Shown here: one piece after another, positions 51,889-59,995 of the stretch | Layout: every line of letters begins with the position of its first letter | How positions within the stretch are numbered: position 1 is the stretch's first letter | Assembly: GCF_002245895.1 (NCBI RefSeq) | Contig: NZ_NPJZ01000001.1 | Location: 2,888,501-2,952,500 of the forward strand | Length of the DNA: 64,000 bases | DNA from: Rhodococcus sp. OK302 | GTDB lineage: Bacteria; Actinomycetota; Actinomycetes; Mycobacteriales; Mycobacteriaceae | Direction: 5' to 3' | Position numbers and translations under genes: made by a program | Notes under the pieces: model-generated | Databases searched by the model: none | What the model saw: the letters and a program-made list of their open reading frames with translations, nothing else | Told to the model about the DNA's origin: nothing

Positions 51889-52281
51889 GTGCCCAATGAA
51901 AATGTCGAGATCAGTTCTCTCGCAATGACAGTGAGCTACGAACCGCAGACCGATTCCCGATCGGGCGCAGCAGATGGTGCCTGCAGCAGTGGTTTCGAAG
52001 CAGTGAGTACTCGGCCCGTGCTGAGTCTCGTGACTGGATTCGAGGAACTGTTCGACACCATCGAGGATCAGTGGCAGGAGCGCGCACTGTGTGCGCAAAC
52101 CGATCCCGAAGCGTTCTTCCCCGAAAAGGGTGGATCGACTCGGGAAGCCAAGAGAATCTGCCTCGGCTGTGAGGTTCGTGACGAGTGCCTCGATTACGCA
52201 CTCGCCAATGACGAACGATTCGGTATCTGGGGAGGGTTGTCGGAGCGCGAGCGTCGACGCCTAAAGCGGGGGATCATCTGA
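51889..52281 (+). CDS. whiB2: WhiB2 (WhmD) iron-sulfur regulator of division
   Basis: A 130-residue WhiB protein. Cys68, Cys91, Cys94 and Cys100 hold a 4Fe-4S cluster; GIWGG (112-116) and the basic tail ERRRLKRGII bind DNA and sigma factor. From residue 60 it is nearly identical to mycobacterial WhiB2, an essential controller of septation. GTG 51889 has AGGAGG seven bases before it, so the N-terminus is about 40 residues longer than in M. tuberculosis; ATG 51925 would be shorter but has no good ribosome site. Two hairpins follow it. Confidence 0.93.
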   Translation: MPNENVEISSLAMTVSYEPQTDSRSGAADGACSSGFEAVSTRPVLSLVTGFEELFDTIEDQWQERALCAQTDPEAFFPEKGGSTREAKRICLGCEVRDECLDYALANDERFGIWGGLSERERRRLKRGII

Positions 52282-52299
52282 TCTTCTGCTGAATCGGTT

Positions 52300-52321
52300 C
52301 CGTCAGCGTCGGGGCTGACGG
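52300..52321 (+). terminator. First hairpin after whiB2
   Basis: CCGTCAGC (52300-52307) pairs perfectly with GCTGACGG (52314-52321) around a six-base loop, 19 bases after the whiB2 stop. Confidence 0.6.
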
Positions 52322-52331
52322 AGGGTCTGCG

Positions 52332-52385
52332 AAGTCTGACCTGCAACGGGGAATTGCAGGTCGTACACAGACTTTCTGTTTTTAT
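52332..52385 (+). terminator. Second, U-tract hairpin after whiB2
   Basis: GACCTGCAA (52338-52346) pairs perfectly with TTGCAGGTC (52354-52362); AAGTCT (52332-52337) and AGACTT (52369-52374) extend the stem across a small bulge. A T-rich tail (TTTCTGTTTTT) follows. This is the clearest intrinsic terminator in the window and probably also shields the convergent gene. Confidence 0.8.
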
Positions 52386-52417
52386 GATGCTCGGCTTTTA
52401 TCAAGTTCAGTATTCAA

Positions 52418-52906
52418 TTAATCTTCGTCAGGCAGTGTCGGGTCGATCACCTGTGGGTCTACTCCGAGAAACGTACTGACCTGCTGCACTAACACGTCGT
52501 GGACCAAATCCGTGAGTTCATCCGGATTCTTGGCACGCTGCTCCAGCGGCCGACGGAACAATACAATTCGCGCTCGCGTCGTTTTTCCGTAGCGATCGAT
52601 GCCGGCCGGAATCAATCGCGAGAGCGGTACCGGTCCGTCTGCGACAACTTCCGGCGGCCAGGTCACCGACTCGGGATCGCGGGCGAAAATCTTCGGAACC
52701 TCGTCCACTGCGATATCGAGTTTCTTGAGTCGGTCGTGCCAGGCGCTGTCGACCGGTGCAAAGGCATCCATCACCAGTAGGTCGAACTTCTCCGCTCGGG
52801 TTCGGCGAGCGGGAACCTCCGGTGGAAGCAAAGGTCCGCGCAGTCCTCGTCCCCGCCGCTCGATCGAACGGGTGGTCACCGAGCGTCTGCGGGGGGAGCG
52901 TGGCAT
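52418..52906 (-). CDS. Metallopeptidase-family (PF06262-like) protein with a lost zinc motif
   Basis: A 162-residue protein like Rv3259. The family core is recognisable (DAFAPVDSAWHDRL, VTWPPEVVADGP, RARIVLFRRPLEQR), but where zinc members have HExxH the sequence reads Q141-Q-V-S-T145 (LVHDVLVQQVSTFLG). Both His and the Glu are gone, so it cannot be a zinc protease in the usual way. The first 40 residues are very basic. It converges on whiB2 and is divergent from the DUF3499 gene; function unknown. Confidence 0.8.
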   Translation of the reverse strand: MPRSPRRRSVTTRSIERRGRGLRGPLLPPEVPARRTRAEKFDLLVMDAFAPVDSAWHDRLKKLDIAVDEVPKIFARDPESVTWPPEVVADGPVPLSRLIPAGIDRYGKTTRARIVLFRRPLEQRAKNPDELTDLVHDVLVQQVSTFLGVDPQVIDPTLPDED

Positions 52907-52972
52907 GCCGTCGAGATTACGACAGTCGAACCCGCCCGGTGTGTCCGAGTAGGTTCCGGCAGCGGGGAGGAC

Positions 52973-52978
52973 TAGGCT
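52973..52978 (+). promoter_or_regulatory. -10 box TAGGCT before the DUF3499 gene
   Basis: TAGGCT ends eight bases before GTG 52987, predicting a leaderless transcript. Confidence 0.5.
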
Positions 52979-52986
52979 CCGTACCT

Positions 52987-53385
52987 GTGAGATCTCTGCG
53001 TCGCTGCTGCCGCCCCGGGTGCAAGAACCCCGCCGTCGCGACGTTGACGTATGTCTACTCGGATTCCACCGCTGTCGTAGGTCCGCTGGCTACTGTCGCG
53101 GAACCGCACTCGTGGGATCTGTGTGACAACCATGCGTCGCGTATCACGGTCCCCAAGGGCTGGGAAATGGTCCGGTACGAGGGAGGATTCTCCTCGAGTA
53201 CCCCGGATGAGGATGACTTGACCGCCCTGGCGGAAGCCGTTCGTGAGGCCGGTTTCGGCGACCGAAACAAGGGTCGTGAGGATTCCGGCGCTTCGCCGAA
53301 CGAGGACGTCCGTTCCATCGTTCCCACCGCAGCCCGCACCGGGCGCCGAGGGCACCTGCGCGTCCTTCCGGACCCGTCTGCCTGA
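52987..53385 (+). CDS. DUF3499 protein with an N-terminal zinc-binding Cys cluster
   Basis: A 132-residue actinobacterial protein (Rv3258c-like). The start MRSLRRCCRPGCKNPAVATLTYVYSDS has Cys7, Cys8 and Cys12, and Cys46 with His49 (WDLCDNHA) probably completes a zinc site; the middle contains VPKGWEMVRYEGG. The C-terminal 50 residues look disordered. GTG 52987 is supported by a TAGGCT box eight bases before it; the frame is open upstream but overlaps the divergent gene. Function unknown, though its fixed place beside whiB2 and manB suggests a housekeeping role. Confidence 0.85.
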   Translation: MRSLRRCCRPGCKNPAVATLTYVYSDSTAVVGPLATVAEPHSWDLCDNHASRITVPKGWEMVRYEGGFSSSTPDEDDLTALAEAVREAGFGDRNKGREDSGASPNEDVRSIVPTAARTGRRGHLRVLPDPSA

Positions 53386-53417
53386 CCTGAGTTGACTGCC
53401 TGACCCGAGGCGACTGC
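53382..53417 (+). repeat. 18-base tandem direct repeat after the DUF3499 gene
   Basis: CTGACCTGAGTTGACTGC (53382-53399) is followed at once by CTGACCCGAGGCGACTGC (53400-53417), 15 of 18 bases alike, and by a third partial copy. The first copy contains the DUF3499 stop codon. A small hairpin GACAA-GAAA-TTGTC (53424-53437) follows. Confidence 0.7.
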
Positions 53418-53513
53418 CTGCATGACAAGAAATTGTCCTGCGTGAAGCATTAGGCTTGCTCACAACTTTCAGCGTCCCACGGACAGATCCGTCGGGATGC
53501 GCATACGAGGAGA

Positions 53514-54896
53514 ATGAATTCAGTGGTGCGAACAGCCGAGTCGGTTGCTGCAATCATCAAGGCGTACGACGTCCGTGGTGTAGTCGGCGAGCAGATCGAC
53601 GAAGATTTTGTGCGCGATGTCGGCGCTTCGTTTGCACGTCTGGTCCGCGACGAAGCCGGCGCAGCTACCACCGTCGTGATCGGTCACGACATGCGTGCAT
53701 CCTCGCCGTCCTTGTCTGCTGCTTTCGCGGACGGTGTCGTCGCGCAGGGACTCGATGTCGTCCATATCGGACTGGCGTCCACCGACGAGCTGTATTTTGC
53801 CTCCGGATTGTTGAACTGCCCGGGTGCGATGTTCACTGCGAGCCACAACCCGGCCAAGTACAACGGAATCAAGCTGTGCCGCGCCGGTGCCAAGCCTGTC
53901 GGCCAGGACACCGGTCTGGCAGTCATCTCGGCCGAGGTTGTTTCCGGCGTTCCCGAGTTCGACGGTCCGGCAGGGCTGGTCAGCAGTCAGGATGTGCTCG
54001 AGGAGTACGCGAGTTACCTGCGCGGACTGGTAGACCTCTCCGAAATGCGTGAGATGAAAGTTGCCGTCGACGCGGGCAACGGTATGGGTGGGCACACCGC
54101 CCCCGCTGTATTCGGACCGATGCCTCTCGACGTCGCACCCCTGTACTTCGAACTCGACGGCACGTTCCCGAACCACGAGGCGAACCCGCTCGATCCGGCC
54201 AACCTCGTGGACCTGCAGGCGTATGTCCGTGAGACGGGAGCCGATCTCGGTCTCGCTTTCGACGGCGACGCCGATCGATGCTTCGTCGTCGACGAGAAGG
54301 GCGACCCGGTGTCACCGTCCGCAGTGACCGCGCTTGTCGCCAAGCGCGAGTTGGCCAAGGAACCCGGCGCCTCGATCATCCACAACCTCATCACGTCAGC
54401 GGCGGTGCCCGAACTGGTCATCGAGTTGGGTGGAGTGCCGATTCGTACTCGGGTGGGCCATTCGTTCATCAAGCAGGAGATGGCCGACACCGGCGCAATC
54501 TTCGGCGGCGAGCATTCCGCTCACTACTACTTCCGCGAGTTCTGGGGTGCAGACTCCGGCATGCTGGCCGCACTGCACGTCCTCGCAGCACTCGGCGAGC
54601 AGGACCGACCGCTGTCGGAACTTATGGCCGAGTACACCCGCTACAGCGCTTCCGGTGAAATCAACTCCACCGTCGCGGACGCTGCCGATTGCACCGCTGC
54701 CGTTATTGCAGCCTTCGCCGATCGCACCGAATCCGTTGATCGCTTGGACGGCGTAACGGTCAACCTGTCCGGTAAGGCCTGGTTCAACCTGCGCGCATCC
54801 AACACCGAACCGTTGCTCCGACTCAACGTCGAAGCGCCGACGCAAGCAGATGTCGACGCGTTGGTCGGCGAGATCTTGGCGATCGTGCGCGGCTGA
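53514..54896 (+). CDS. manB: Phosphomannomutase/phosphoglucomutase
   Basis: A 460-residue alpha-phosphohexomutase converting mannose-6-phosphate to mannose-1-phosphate (Rv3257c). Phosphoserine Ser110 (MFTASHNPAKYNG), metal loop DGDAD (250-254), sugar loop GEHSAHYYF (near 333) and phosphate loop RASNTEP (near 428) are all present. The start is uncertain: AGGAG ends one base before ATG 53514, so GTG 53523 or 53526 may be the true start. A TAGGCT box at 53451-53456 lies upstream. With manA and manC it supplies GDP-mannose. Confidence 0.93.
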   Translation: MNSVVRTAESVAAIIKAYDVRGVVGEQIDEDFVRDVGASFARLVRDEAGAATTVVIGHDMRASSPSLSAAFADGVVAQGLDVVHIGLASTDELYFASGLLNCPGAMFTASHNPAKYNGIKLCRAGAKPVGQDTGLAVISAEVVSGVPEFDGPAGLVSSQDVLEEYASYLRGLVDLSEMREMKVAVDAGNGMGGHTAPAVFGPMPLDVAPLYFELDGTFPNHEANPLDPANLVDLQAYVRETGADLGLAFDGDADRCFVVDEKGDPVSPSAVTALVAKRELAKEPGASIIHNLITSAAVPELVIELGGVPIRTRVGHSFIKQEMADTGAIFGGEHSAHYYFREFWGADSGMLAALHVLAALGEQDRPLSELMAEYTRYSASGEINSTVADAADCTAAVIAAFADRTESVDRLDGVTVNLSGKAWFNLRASNTEPLLRLNVEAPTQADVDALVGEILAIVRG

Positions 54897-55010
54897 GAAG
54901 GTATCTGCTCGATTGGTTTGTCGGCGCATCGACTTACCTGGGATAGTTGGGGGACTATCCCGCACGGGACACTGCGAGAGAATTTGGTACGGAGAAGGGG
55001 GTGCGGTGAA

Positions 55011-56105
55011 ATGACAGCTCCGACGCCGCTTCTCGACCTCGACGACAGTGACGGTTTGTCTGCTGCCGATTTCGAGGGGCTACTGCGTTCGGTAGCCATG
55101 GGGGGCGCACAGATTCGCTCGACAGCTTCGGCAGTTGCCGAGGGTGTACTCGATCGGCTGGCCGGATTACGGCCACGAAGCATCGTGCTGGTCGCCGGGT
55201 CCGGGGGCGCCAGGCATGCTGCCCGGATCGCCGTCGCTCTGCTCGGTAACTCGGTCAGTTGTCCGTTGGTCCTGTTGGACCGGACACCGTCATGGGTAGG
55301 TCCACTCGACGTCGTGGTTGTCGCGGGTGACGACGCCGGCGATCCGAGGCTGGTGGAATCCGTCGACGGCGGCGTCCGTCGCGGCGCAGAAGTTGTCGTG
55401 GCGGTTCCCGAAGAAGGTCCGATGCGTGCCGCCGCGGCCGGCCGAACCATGTCCCTGGCACCACGGGTATTCACCGCCCCACGCCATACGATGATGCGTT
55501 TTCTTGCAGTCTTCGCCGCCGTTGTCGCCGCGATCGACAACCGTGATCACAGTGCGGCGGGACCGTCGTTTCTCGATCGCATCGCGGATGCCGTCGATGC
55601 GGAAGCAATCAGCGACGGGCCGACAAACGAGGTCTTCCACAACCCGGCAAAATCGTTGGCCACTCGCATGCGTGACCATCGCGTCGTGCTGTGCGGCAGC
55701 GGCGCACTCGCGACTGCGTTCGCTGAATATGCAAGTGCTTCACTTCTGGCATCCGGGCATTCTGCTGCCGGCGCGGAGCTCTCCGATGTGATCGCCGCCG
55801 CTCGGTCACTGTTCGTCCCGGCTGGTGGCGCACGTGATTCGGTGTTCCACGATCCGTTCTTCCATGATCCGGAGTTCGACGGGGCACTCCCGGTCGACCC
55901 CGTTCGTGTTTTCGTTTTTGCCATGGAAGCGGGCCGCGGGGAGGCCACACGCAGGATCGATGCGCTGGCAGATGCAGATTTGGTGGTAGCCGCGCACGAC
56001 GACACAGCCGACACGGGGGTATCGGAAATGCAACAACTTTTTGTTTTGGCGTCGCGTCTGGACATGGCGTCGGCGTACGTGCAGTTGACGGGTGGTGCGC
56101 GGTAG
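55011..56105 (+). CDS. SIS-domain-like protein between manB and manA
   Basis: A 364-residue protein like Rv3256c. The sequence RSIVLVAGSGGARHAARIAVALLG (about 55-78) and a second RVVLCGSGALATAFAEYASASLL (about 225-247) look like the two halves of a sugar-isomerase (SIS) fold, related to bifunctional phosphoglucose/phosphomannose isomerases. The catalytic residues of those enzymes are not obvious. Wedged between manB and manA with a one-base overlap (TAGTG) to manA, so a part in mannose-phosphate metabolism is likely but untested. ATG 55011 has AGAAGGGGG upstream. Confidence 0.8.
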   Translation: MTAPTPLLDLDDSDGLSAADFEGLLRSVAMGGAQIRSTASAVAEGVLDRLAGLRPRSIVLVAGSGGARHAARIAVALLGNSVSCPLVLLDRTPSWVGPLDVVVVAGDDAGDPRLVESVDGGVRRGAEVVVAVPEEGPMRAAAAGRTMSLAPRVFTAPRHTMMRFLAVFAAVVAAIDNRDHSAAGPSFLDRIADAVDAEAISDGPTNEVFHNPAKSLATRMRDHRVVLCGSGALATAFAEYASASLLASGHSAAGAELSDVIAAARSLFVPAGGARDSVFHDPFFHDPEFDGALPVDPVRVFVFAMEAGRGEATRRIDALADADLVVAAHDDTADTGVSEMQQLFVLASRLDMASAYVQLTGGAR

Positions 56106-57322
56106 TGCAAGAACTCGAAGGTGCTTTGAGGTCGTATGCGTGGGGGTCGCGTACGGCCATCGCGGAGCTTCGCGGGCGCCCCGTACCGTCGGCGCATCCC
56201 GAGGCAGAATTGTGGCTGGGTGCGCATCCGGGTGATCCGGCTCTCGTCGTCGACGAGAACGGCACTGAATCATTGCTCGAGGTGCTGCGCCGCGACCCGG
56301 CAGGACAGTTGGGTTCTGCCAATGTCGAAGCATTCGGCGAGCGGCTGCCGTTCCTGCTGAAATTGCTCGCGGCCGAAGAACCGTTGTCGTTGCAGGCCCA
56401 TCCGAGCGCCCGGCAGGCTGCAGAGGGTTTCCGCCGGGAAAACGAGCTGGGCGTGCCGATGGACGCATCGATTCGCAACTACAAGGACGGTAGTCACAAG
56501 CCTGAACTTGTTGTCGCTTTGAGTCGGTTCGAGGCTCTCGCGGGGTTCCGTGAACCGACGCGGACGGTCAAGATGCTGCGCGCGTTGGCGGTAGCCGAAC
56601 TCGAGCCGTATATCGGCCTCCTCGAAGGACAACCGGACTCCGACGGACTGCGCGCGCTGTTCACGACGTGGATAACGCTGCCGTCCGCTGCGCTCGGGAC
56701 GTTGCTGCCGGCGGTACTTTCGGGATGCATCAGTTACGTTTCGCAGCGTGACGTCGAGTTCGCGCCAGAGATACGCACGGCGCTCGAACTCGGTGAGTCG
56801 TACCCCGGCGACGCCGGAGTGCTGGCTGCGCTGCTCCTCAACCGAGTCACGCTCGAGCCTGGTCAGGGGATCTTCCTGGCTGCCGGGAACCTGCATGCCT
56901 ACCTGCACGGACTGGCGGTCGAGATCATGGCGAATTCCGACAATGTCTTGCGCGGTGGATTGACCCCGAAACACGTCGATGTTCCCGAGTTGCTTCGCGT
57001 CCTGGATTTCAACGGTGCCGACATCTCGGTTCTCGAGCCGGAACCGGGGCCGGGTTCGGCGGAATTCATCTATCCGACACCGGCACCGGAATTCCGGTTG
57101 ACGCGGATCGAATTCGGCGAAGGAACGACGGAGAGCGTCGTACCGGCGGGTGGTCCGAGAATTTTGATCTGCACGGCCGGCGCGGTGACGGCTCGATGTG
57201 GAAGCAGTGAACTCGACCTCGGCGCGGGGCGGTCCGCGTGGATTTCTGCGGACGAGCCGGCTGTTCGGATATCGGCGAAAAGCATGCATGCGCAGGTATT
57301 CAGTGCTTCGGTTGGCCGATAG
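56105..57322 (+). CDS. manA: Mannose-6-phosphate isomerase
   Basis: A 405-residue type I phosphomannose isomerase that interconverts fructose-6-phosphate and mannose-6-phosphate with zinc. LRSYAWGSRTAI at the start, PLSLQAHPS (near 97-105, zinc ligands), YKDGSHKPELVVAL (near 125-139) and LAAGNLHAYLHGLAVEIMANSDNVLRGG (260-287) are family signatures. The GTG start shares a base with the upstream stop. With manB and manC it completes the route to GDP-mannose. Confidence 0.94.
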   Translation: MQELEGALRSYAWGSRTAIAELRGRPVPSAHPEAELWLGAHPGDPALVVDENGTESLLEVLRRDPAGQLGSANVEAFGERLPFLLKLLAAEEPLSLQAHPSARQAAEGFRRENELGVPMDASIRNYKDGSHKPELVVALSRFEALAGFREPTRTVKMLRALAVAELEPYIGLLEGQPDSDGLRALFTTWITLPSAALGTLLPAVLSGCISYVSQRDVEFAPEIRTALELGESYPGDAGVLAALLLNRVTLEPGQGIFLAAGNLHAYLHGLAVEIMANSDNVLRGGLTPKHVDVPELLRVLDFNGADISVLEPEPGPGSAEFIYPTPAPEFRLTRIEFGEGTTESVVPAGGPRILICTAGAVTARCGSSELDLGAGRSAWISADEPAVRISAKSMHAQVFSASVGR

Positions 57323-57351
57323 TTACATTTGTCGTCAGACAGGGAGAATTT

Positions 57352-58278
57352 GTGTCGGCTAGTGGCAGTAAAAAGGCAATTCTCGCGGCATTGGGTGCTA
57401 ATGCCGGAATAGCGGTAGCTAAATTTGCGGGATTCCTGATCACCGGTTCGTCGTCGATGCTGGCAGAGTCGGTGCACTCTGTTGCTGACACGTCCAATCA
57501 GGGACTGCTGCTTCTGGGACAGAAGAAAGCCGAACGTGAAGCAGACCAGCTCCACCCGTTCGGGTACGGGCGTAGTCGATACTTCTATTCGTTTGTTGTC
57601 GCTCTGGTCCTGTTCACTCTCGGTTCGATGTTCGCGATCTACGAGGGAATACACAAGATTCAACATCCCGAGGACCTCAACTCGGCGTATGTCGCAGTCA
57701 TTATTCTGCTCGTTGCGATCGGACTCGAAGGCTTCAGTTTCTGGACAGCCATCAAAGAATCACGGTTGATTAAAGGCGACTCGACGTGGTGGGGCTTCAT
57801 CCGCAATTCACGGAGCCCGGAACTGCCCGTCGTCCTGCTCGAGGATTTCGGCGCATTGATCGGACTGGCGCTGGCACTTGGCGGCGTCGCGTTGACGATG
57901 ATCACGGGCAATCCGGTTTTCGACGGTATCGGCACACTCTGCATCGGAATTCTGCTCGGGATCATTGCGATTATTCTGATCGTCGAGATGCAAAGCCTGC
58001 TGATCGGTGAGGGCGCTACCAGCGCGGAAACCGATCGGATTCTGGCGGCGCTGGTCGACGGAACCCGCATCGAACGCGTCATCCATTGCAAGACGCAGTA
58101 CCTGGGTCCCGAAGAACTTCTGGTTGCCGCGAAGGTCGCGGTGCCGTTCGGTTCCACGATCTCGGATGTCGCCGCCGCTATCGACGACGCCGAGGTGCGG
58201 GTGCGCGCTGCGGTTCCCGCCGCGCGTGTGATCTACCTGGAACCCGATCTGGACAGGCTCGCGAAAGACGCCAGGTGA
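57352..58278 (+). CDS. Cation diffusion facilitator (CDF) transporter
   Basis: A 308-residue metal exporter with six membrane helices in residues 8-210 and a cytoplasmic C-terminal domain. In helix 2, HSVAD (about residues 43-47) gives the HxxxD metal site; in helix 5 the usual HxxxD is replaced by LLEDFGALIG, as in the ZnT9-like subgroup. HPFGYGRSRYFYSF follows helix 2. GTG 57352 has AGGGAG nine bases upstream. It follows manA after 30 bases and could be read with it. The metal (Zn, Fe or Mn) is not predictable. Confidence 0.88.
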   Translation: MSASGSKKAILAALGANAGIAVAKFAGFLITGSSSMLAESVHSVADTSNQGLLLLGQKKAEREADQLHPFGYGRSRYFYSFVVALVLFTLGSMFAIYEGIHKIQHPEDLNSAYVAVIILLVAIGLEGFSFWTAIKESRLIKGDSTWWGFIRNSRSPELPVVLLEDFGALIGLALALGGVALTMITGNPVFDGIGTLCIGILLGIIAIILIVEMQSLLIGEGATSAETDRILAALVDGTRIERVIHCKTQYLGPEELLVAAKVAVPFGSTISDVAAAIDDAEVRVRAAVPAARVIYLEPDLDRLAKDAR

Positions 58279-58388
58279 GCAATCTTTCCTCTACAGGCTT
58301 AGGCTGAATGCATCTCTGTTGCCACTGACGGGACCGGCTGGTCCAGCTTGCCGCCCGCGGTATGTAGTCGGTCTGCAAGGAGGCGGCT

Positions 58389-59885
58389 GTGGCCATCAAG
58401 GACGAGCAAGCCGGATCGCGACGTTCAAAACTGTTCCGAACCAAATCGATTGAGCAGTCGATCAAGGACACCGACGAACCGGAGACCAAACTCCGAAAAG
58501 AGCTGAACTCCTGGGATCTCACCGTGTTCGGTGTCGCGGTGGTCATCGGCGCAGGAATCTTTACACTTACGGCCCGGACGGCAGGTAATGTCGCCGGGCC
58601 GTCAGTGTCTCTTGCGTTTGTCATCGCAGCATGTGCCTGCGGACTCGCAGCACTGTGTTACGCCGAATTTGCGTCGACGGTGCCCGTCGCCGGTAGTGCG
58701 TACACGTTCTCCTACGCCACATTTGGTGAATTCGTGGCGTGGATCATCGGCTGGGATCTCATTCTCGAATTTGCGTTGGCATCCTCGGTGGTGGCCAAAG
58801 GCTGGTCCCTGTATCTCGGTGAGGTGATGGGTTCGCACAGTCCGATAGTCGAATTGGGGCCGATCAAATTCGACTGGGGAGCGGTGCTGGTTGTCGCCGT
58901 CATCACAGTGCTGCTTGCCACGGGCACCAAACTGTCCTCGCGGGTCTCGTTGGTGATCACGGCGATCAAAGTGGCGGTGGTGCTGCTGGTGATCATCGTG
59001 GGCATGTTCTACATCAACACCGACAACTACACGCCGTACATCCCGCCGTCCCAACCGGCGTCGACGGGTGAGGGTATCCACCAGTCGCTGTTCTCCTACG
59101 TGACGGGAGCCGGCGGAAGCTCGTTCGGCTGGTACGGATTGTTGGCGGCGGCGAGTTTGGTGTTCTTCGCGTTCATCGGTTTCGACGTGGTCGCGACTAC
59201 CGCGGAAGAGACGAAGGATCCGCAGAAGGCGTTGCCGCGGGGGATTCTCGGTTCACTGCTGATCGTTACTGTCCTGTACGTTGCCGTGACGCTCGTGCTG
59301 ACAGGCATGGTCAACTACCACGTCCTCGAAGGTGATACGTCCAATCTTGCAACCGCATTCGCGTTTCATGACATCACTTGGGCGAAAAACGTCATCTCGT
59401 TCGGAGCCCTCGCCGGTCTGACGACGGTGGTGATGGTGTTGATGCTCGGTCAGACTCGTGTGCTCTTCGCGATGGCTCGCGACGGTTTGATGCCGCGCCG
59501 GCTTGCGCCGACCGGGAAGCACGGAACTCCGGTACGGATCACGGTGTTGGTCGGTGTGGTGGTTGCAGTGCTGGCCGGTGTTTTTCCGATCGGCACCCTG
59601 GAAGAAATGGTGAACATCGGAACGCTGTTCGCGTTTGTTCTGGTTTCGATCGGTGTGCTGGTTCTGCGTCGGACGCGACCGGATCTGCCCCGTGGATTCC
59701 GTGTTCCGCTGGTCCCGTTCGTGCCGATTCTGGCGGTGCTGGCGTGCCTGTGGCTGATGTTCAACTTGTCGGTGGAGACCTGGCTGCGGTTCATCGTGTG
59801 GATGGCTCTCGGCGTAGTCATCTACTTCGCGTACAGCCGACAGCATTCGATGATCGGCAAGCGGGAACGCGGGGAAGTTCCCTAA
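58389..59885 (+). CDS. Amino-acid permease of the APC superfamily (cationic amino-acid type)
   Basis: A 498-residue permease with twelve predicted membrane helices (the first near residue 45, the last near 470). The N-terminal helix 1 break (GAGIFTLTARTAGNVAGP) and YAEFASTVPVAGSAYTFSYA are typical of the cationic amino-acid transporter branch. It is the counterpart of Rv3253c and sits between manA-CDF and the alkane operon. A TAGGCT box at 58300-58305 is 84 bases upstream. It could import lysine or arginine; this is inference from the branch. Confidence 0.9.
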   Translation: MAIKDEQAGSRRSKLFRTKSIEQSIKDTDEPETKLRKELNSWDLTVFGVAVVIGAGIFTLTARTAGNVAGPSVSLAFVIAACACGLAALCYAEFASTVPVAGSAYTFSYATFGEFVAWIIGWDLILEFALASSVVAKGWSLYLGEVMGSHSPIVELGPIKFDWGAVLVVAVITVLLATGTKLSSRVSLVITAIKVAVVLLVIIVGMFYINTDNYTPYIPPSQPASTGEGIHQSLFSYVTGAGGSSFGWYGLLAAASLVFFAFIGFDVVATTAEETKDPQKALPRGILGSLLIVTVLYVAVTLVLTGMVNYHVLEGDTSNLATAFAFHDITWAKNVISFGALAGLTTVVMVLMLGQTRVLFAMARDGLMPRRLAPTGKHGTPVRITVLVGVVVAVLAGVFPIGTLEEMVNIGTLFAFVLVSIGVLVLRRTRPDLPRGFRVPLVPFVPILAVLACLWLMFNLSVETWLRFIVWMALGVVIYFAYSRQHSMIGKRERGEVP

Positions 59886-59902
59886 ATTTACAAAATCACT
59901 CG

Positions 59903-59940
59903 TTTGTCTATCCTTTGGACAAAATGCATTGTATTGTCTA
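59903..59940 (+). promoter_or_regulatory. Candidate regulator binding region before alkB
   Basis: TTTGTC (59903-59908) and GACAAA (59918-59923) form an inverted repeat with a 9-base centre, and TTGTCTA occurs at 59904-59910 and again at 59934-59940, exactly 30 bases (about three helical turns) apart. It fits an operator for the TetR regulator encoded after the rubredoxins. Confidence 0.5.
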
Positions 59941-59983
59941 CTTCATGGTGAACTGACTCACAATGGTGGGTCGATTCGAATGG

Positions 59984-59989
59984 AGGAGG
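59984..59989 (+). promoter_or_regulatory. Ribosome binding site that sets the alkB start
   Basis: AGGAGG lies six bases before GTG 59996 and inside the longer frame from 59963, so it argues for the GTG. Confidence 0.65.
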
Positions 59990-59995
59990 CACACC

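Noticed and set aside
58279..58388. Small gene in the gap before the permease
   Set aside because: No frame with a ribosome site or conserved look; the gap holds only a TAGGCT box and leader.
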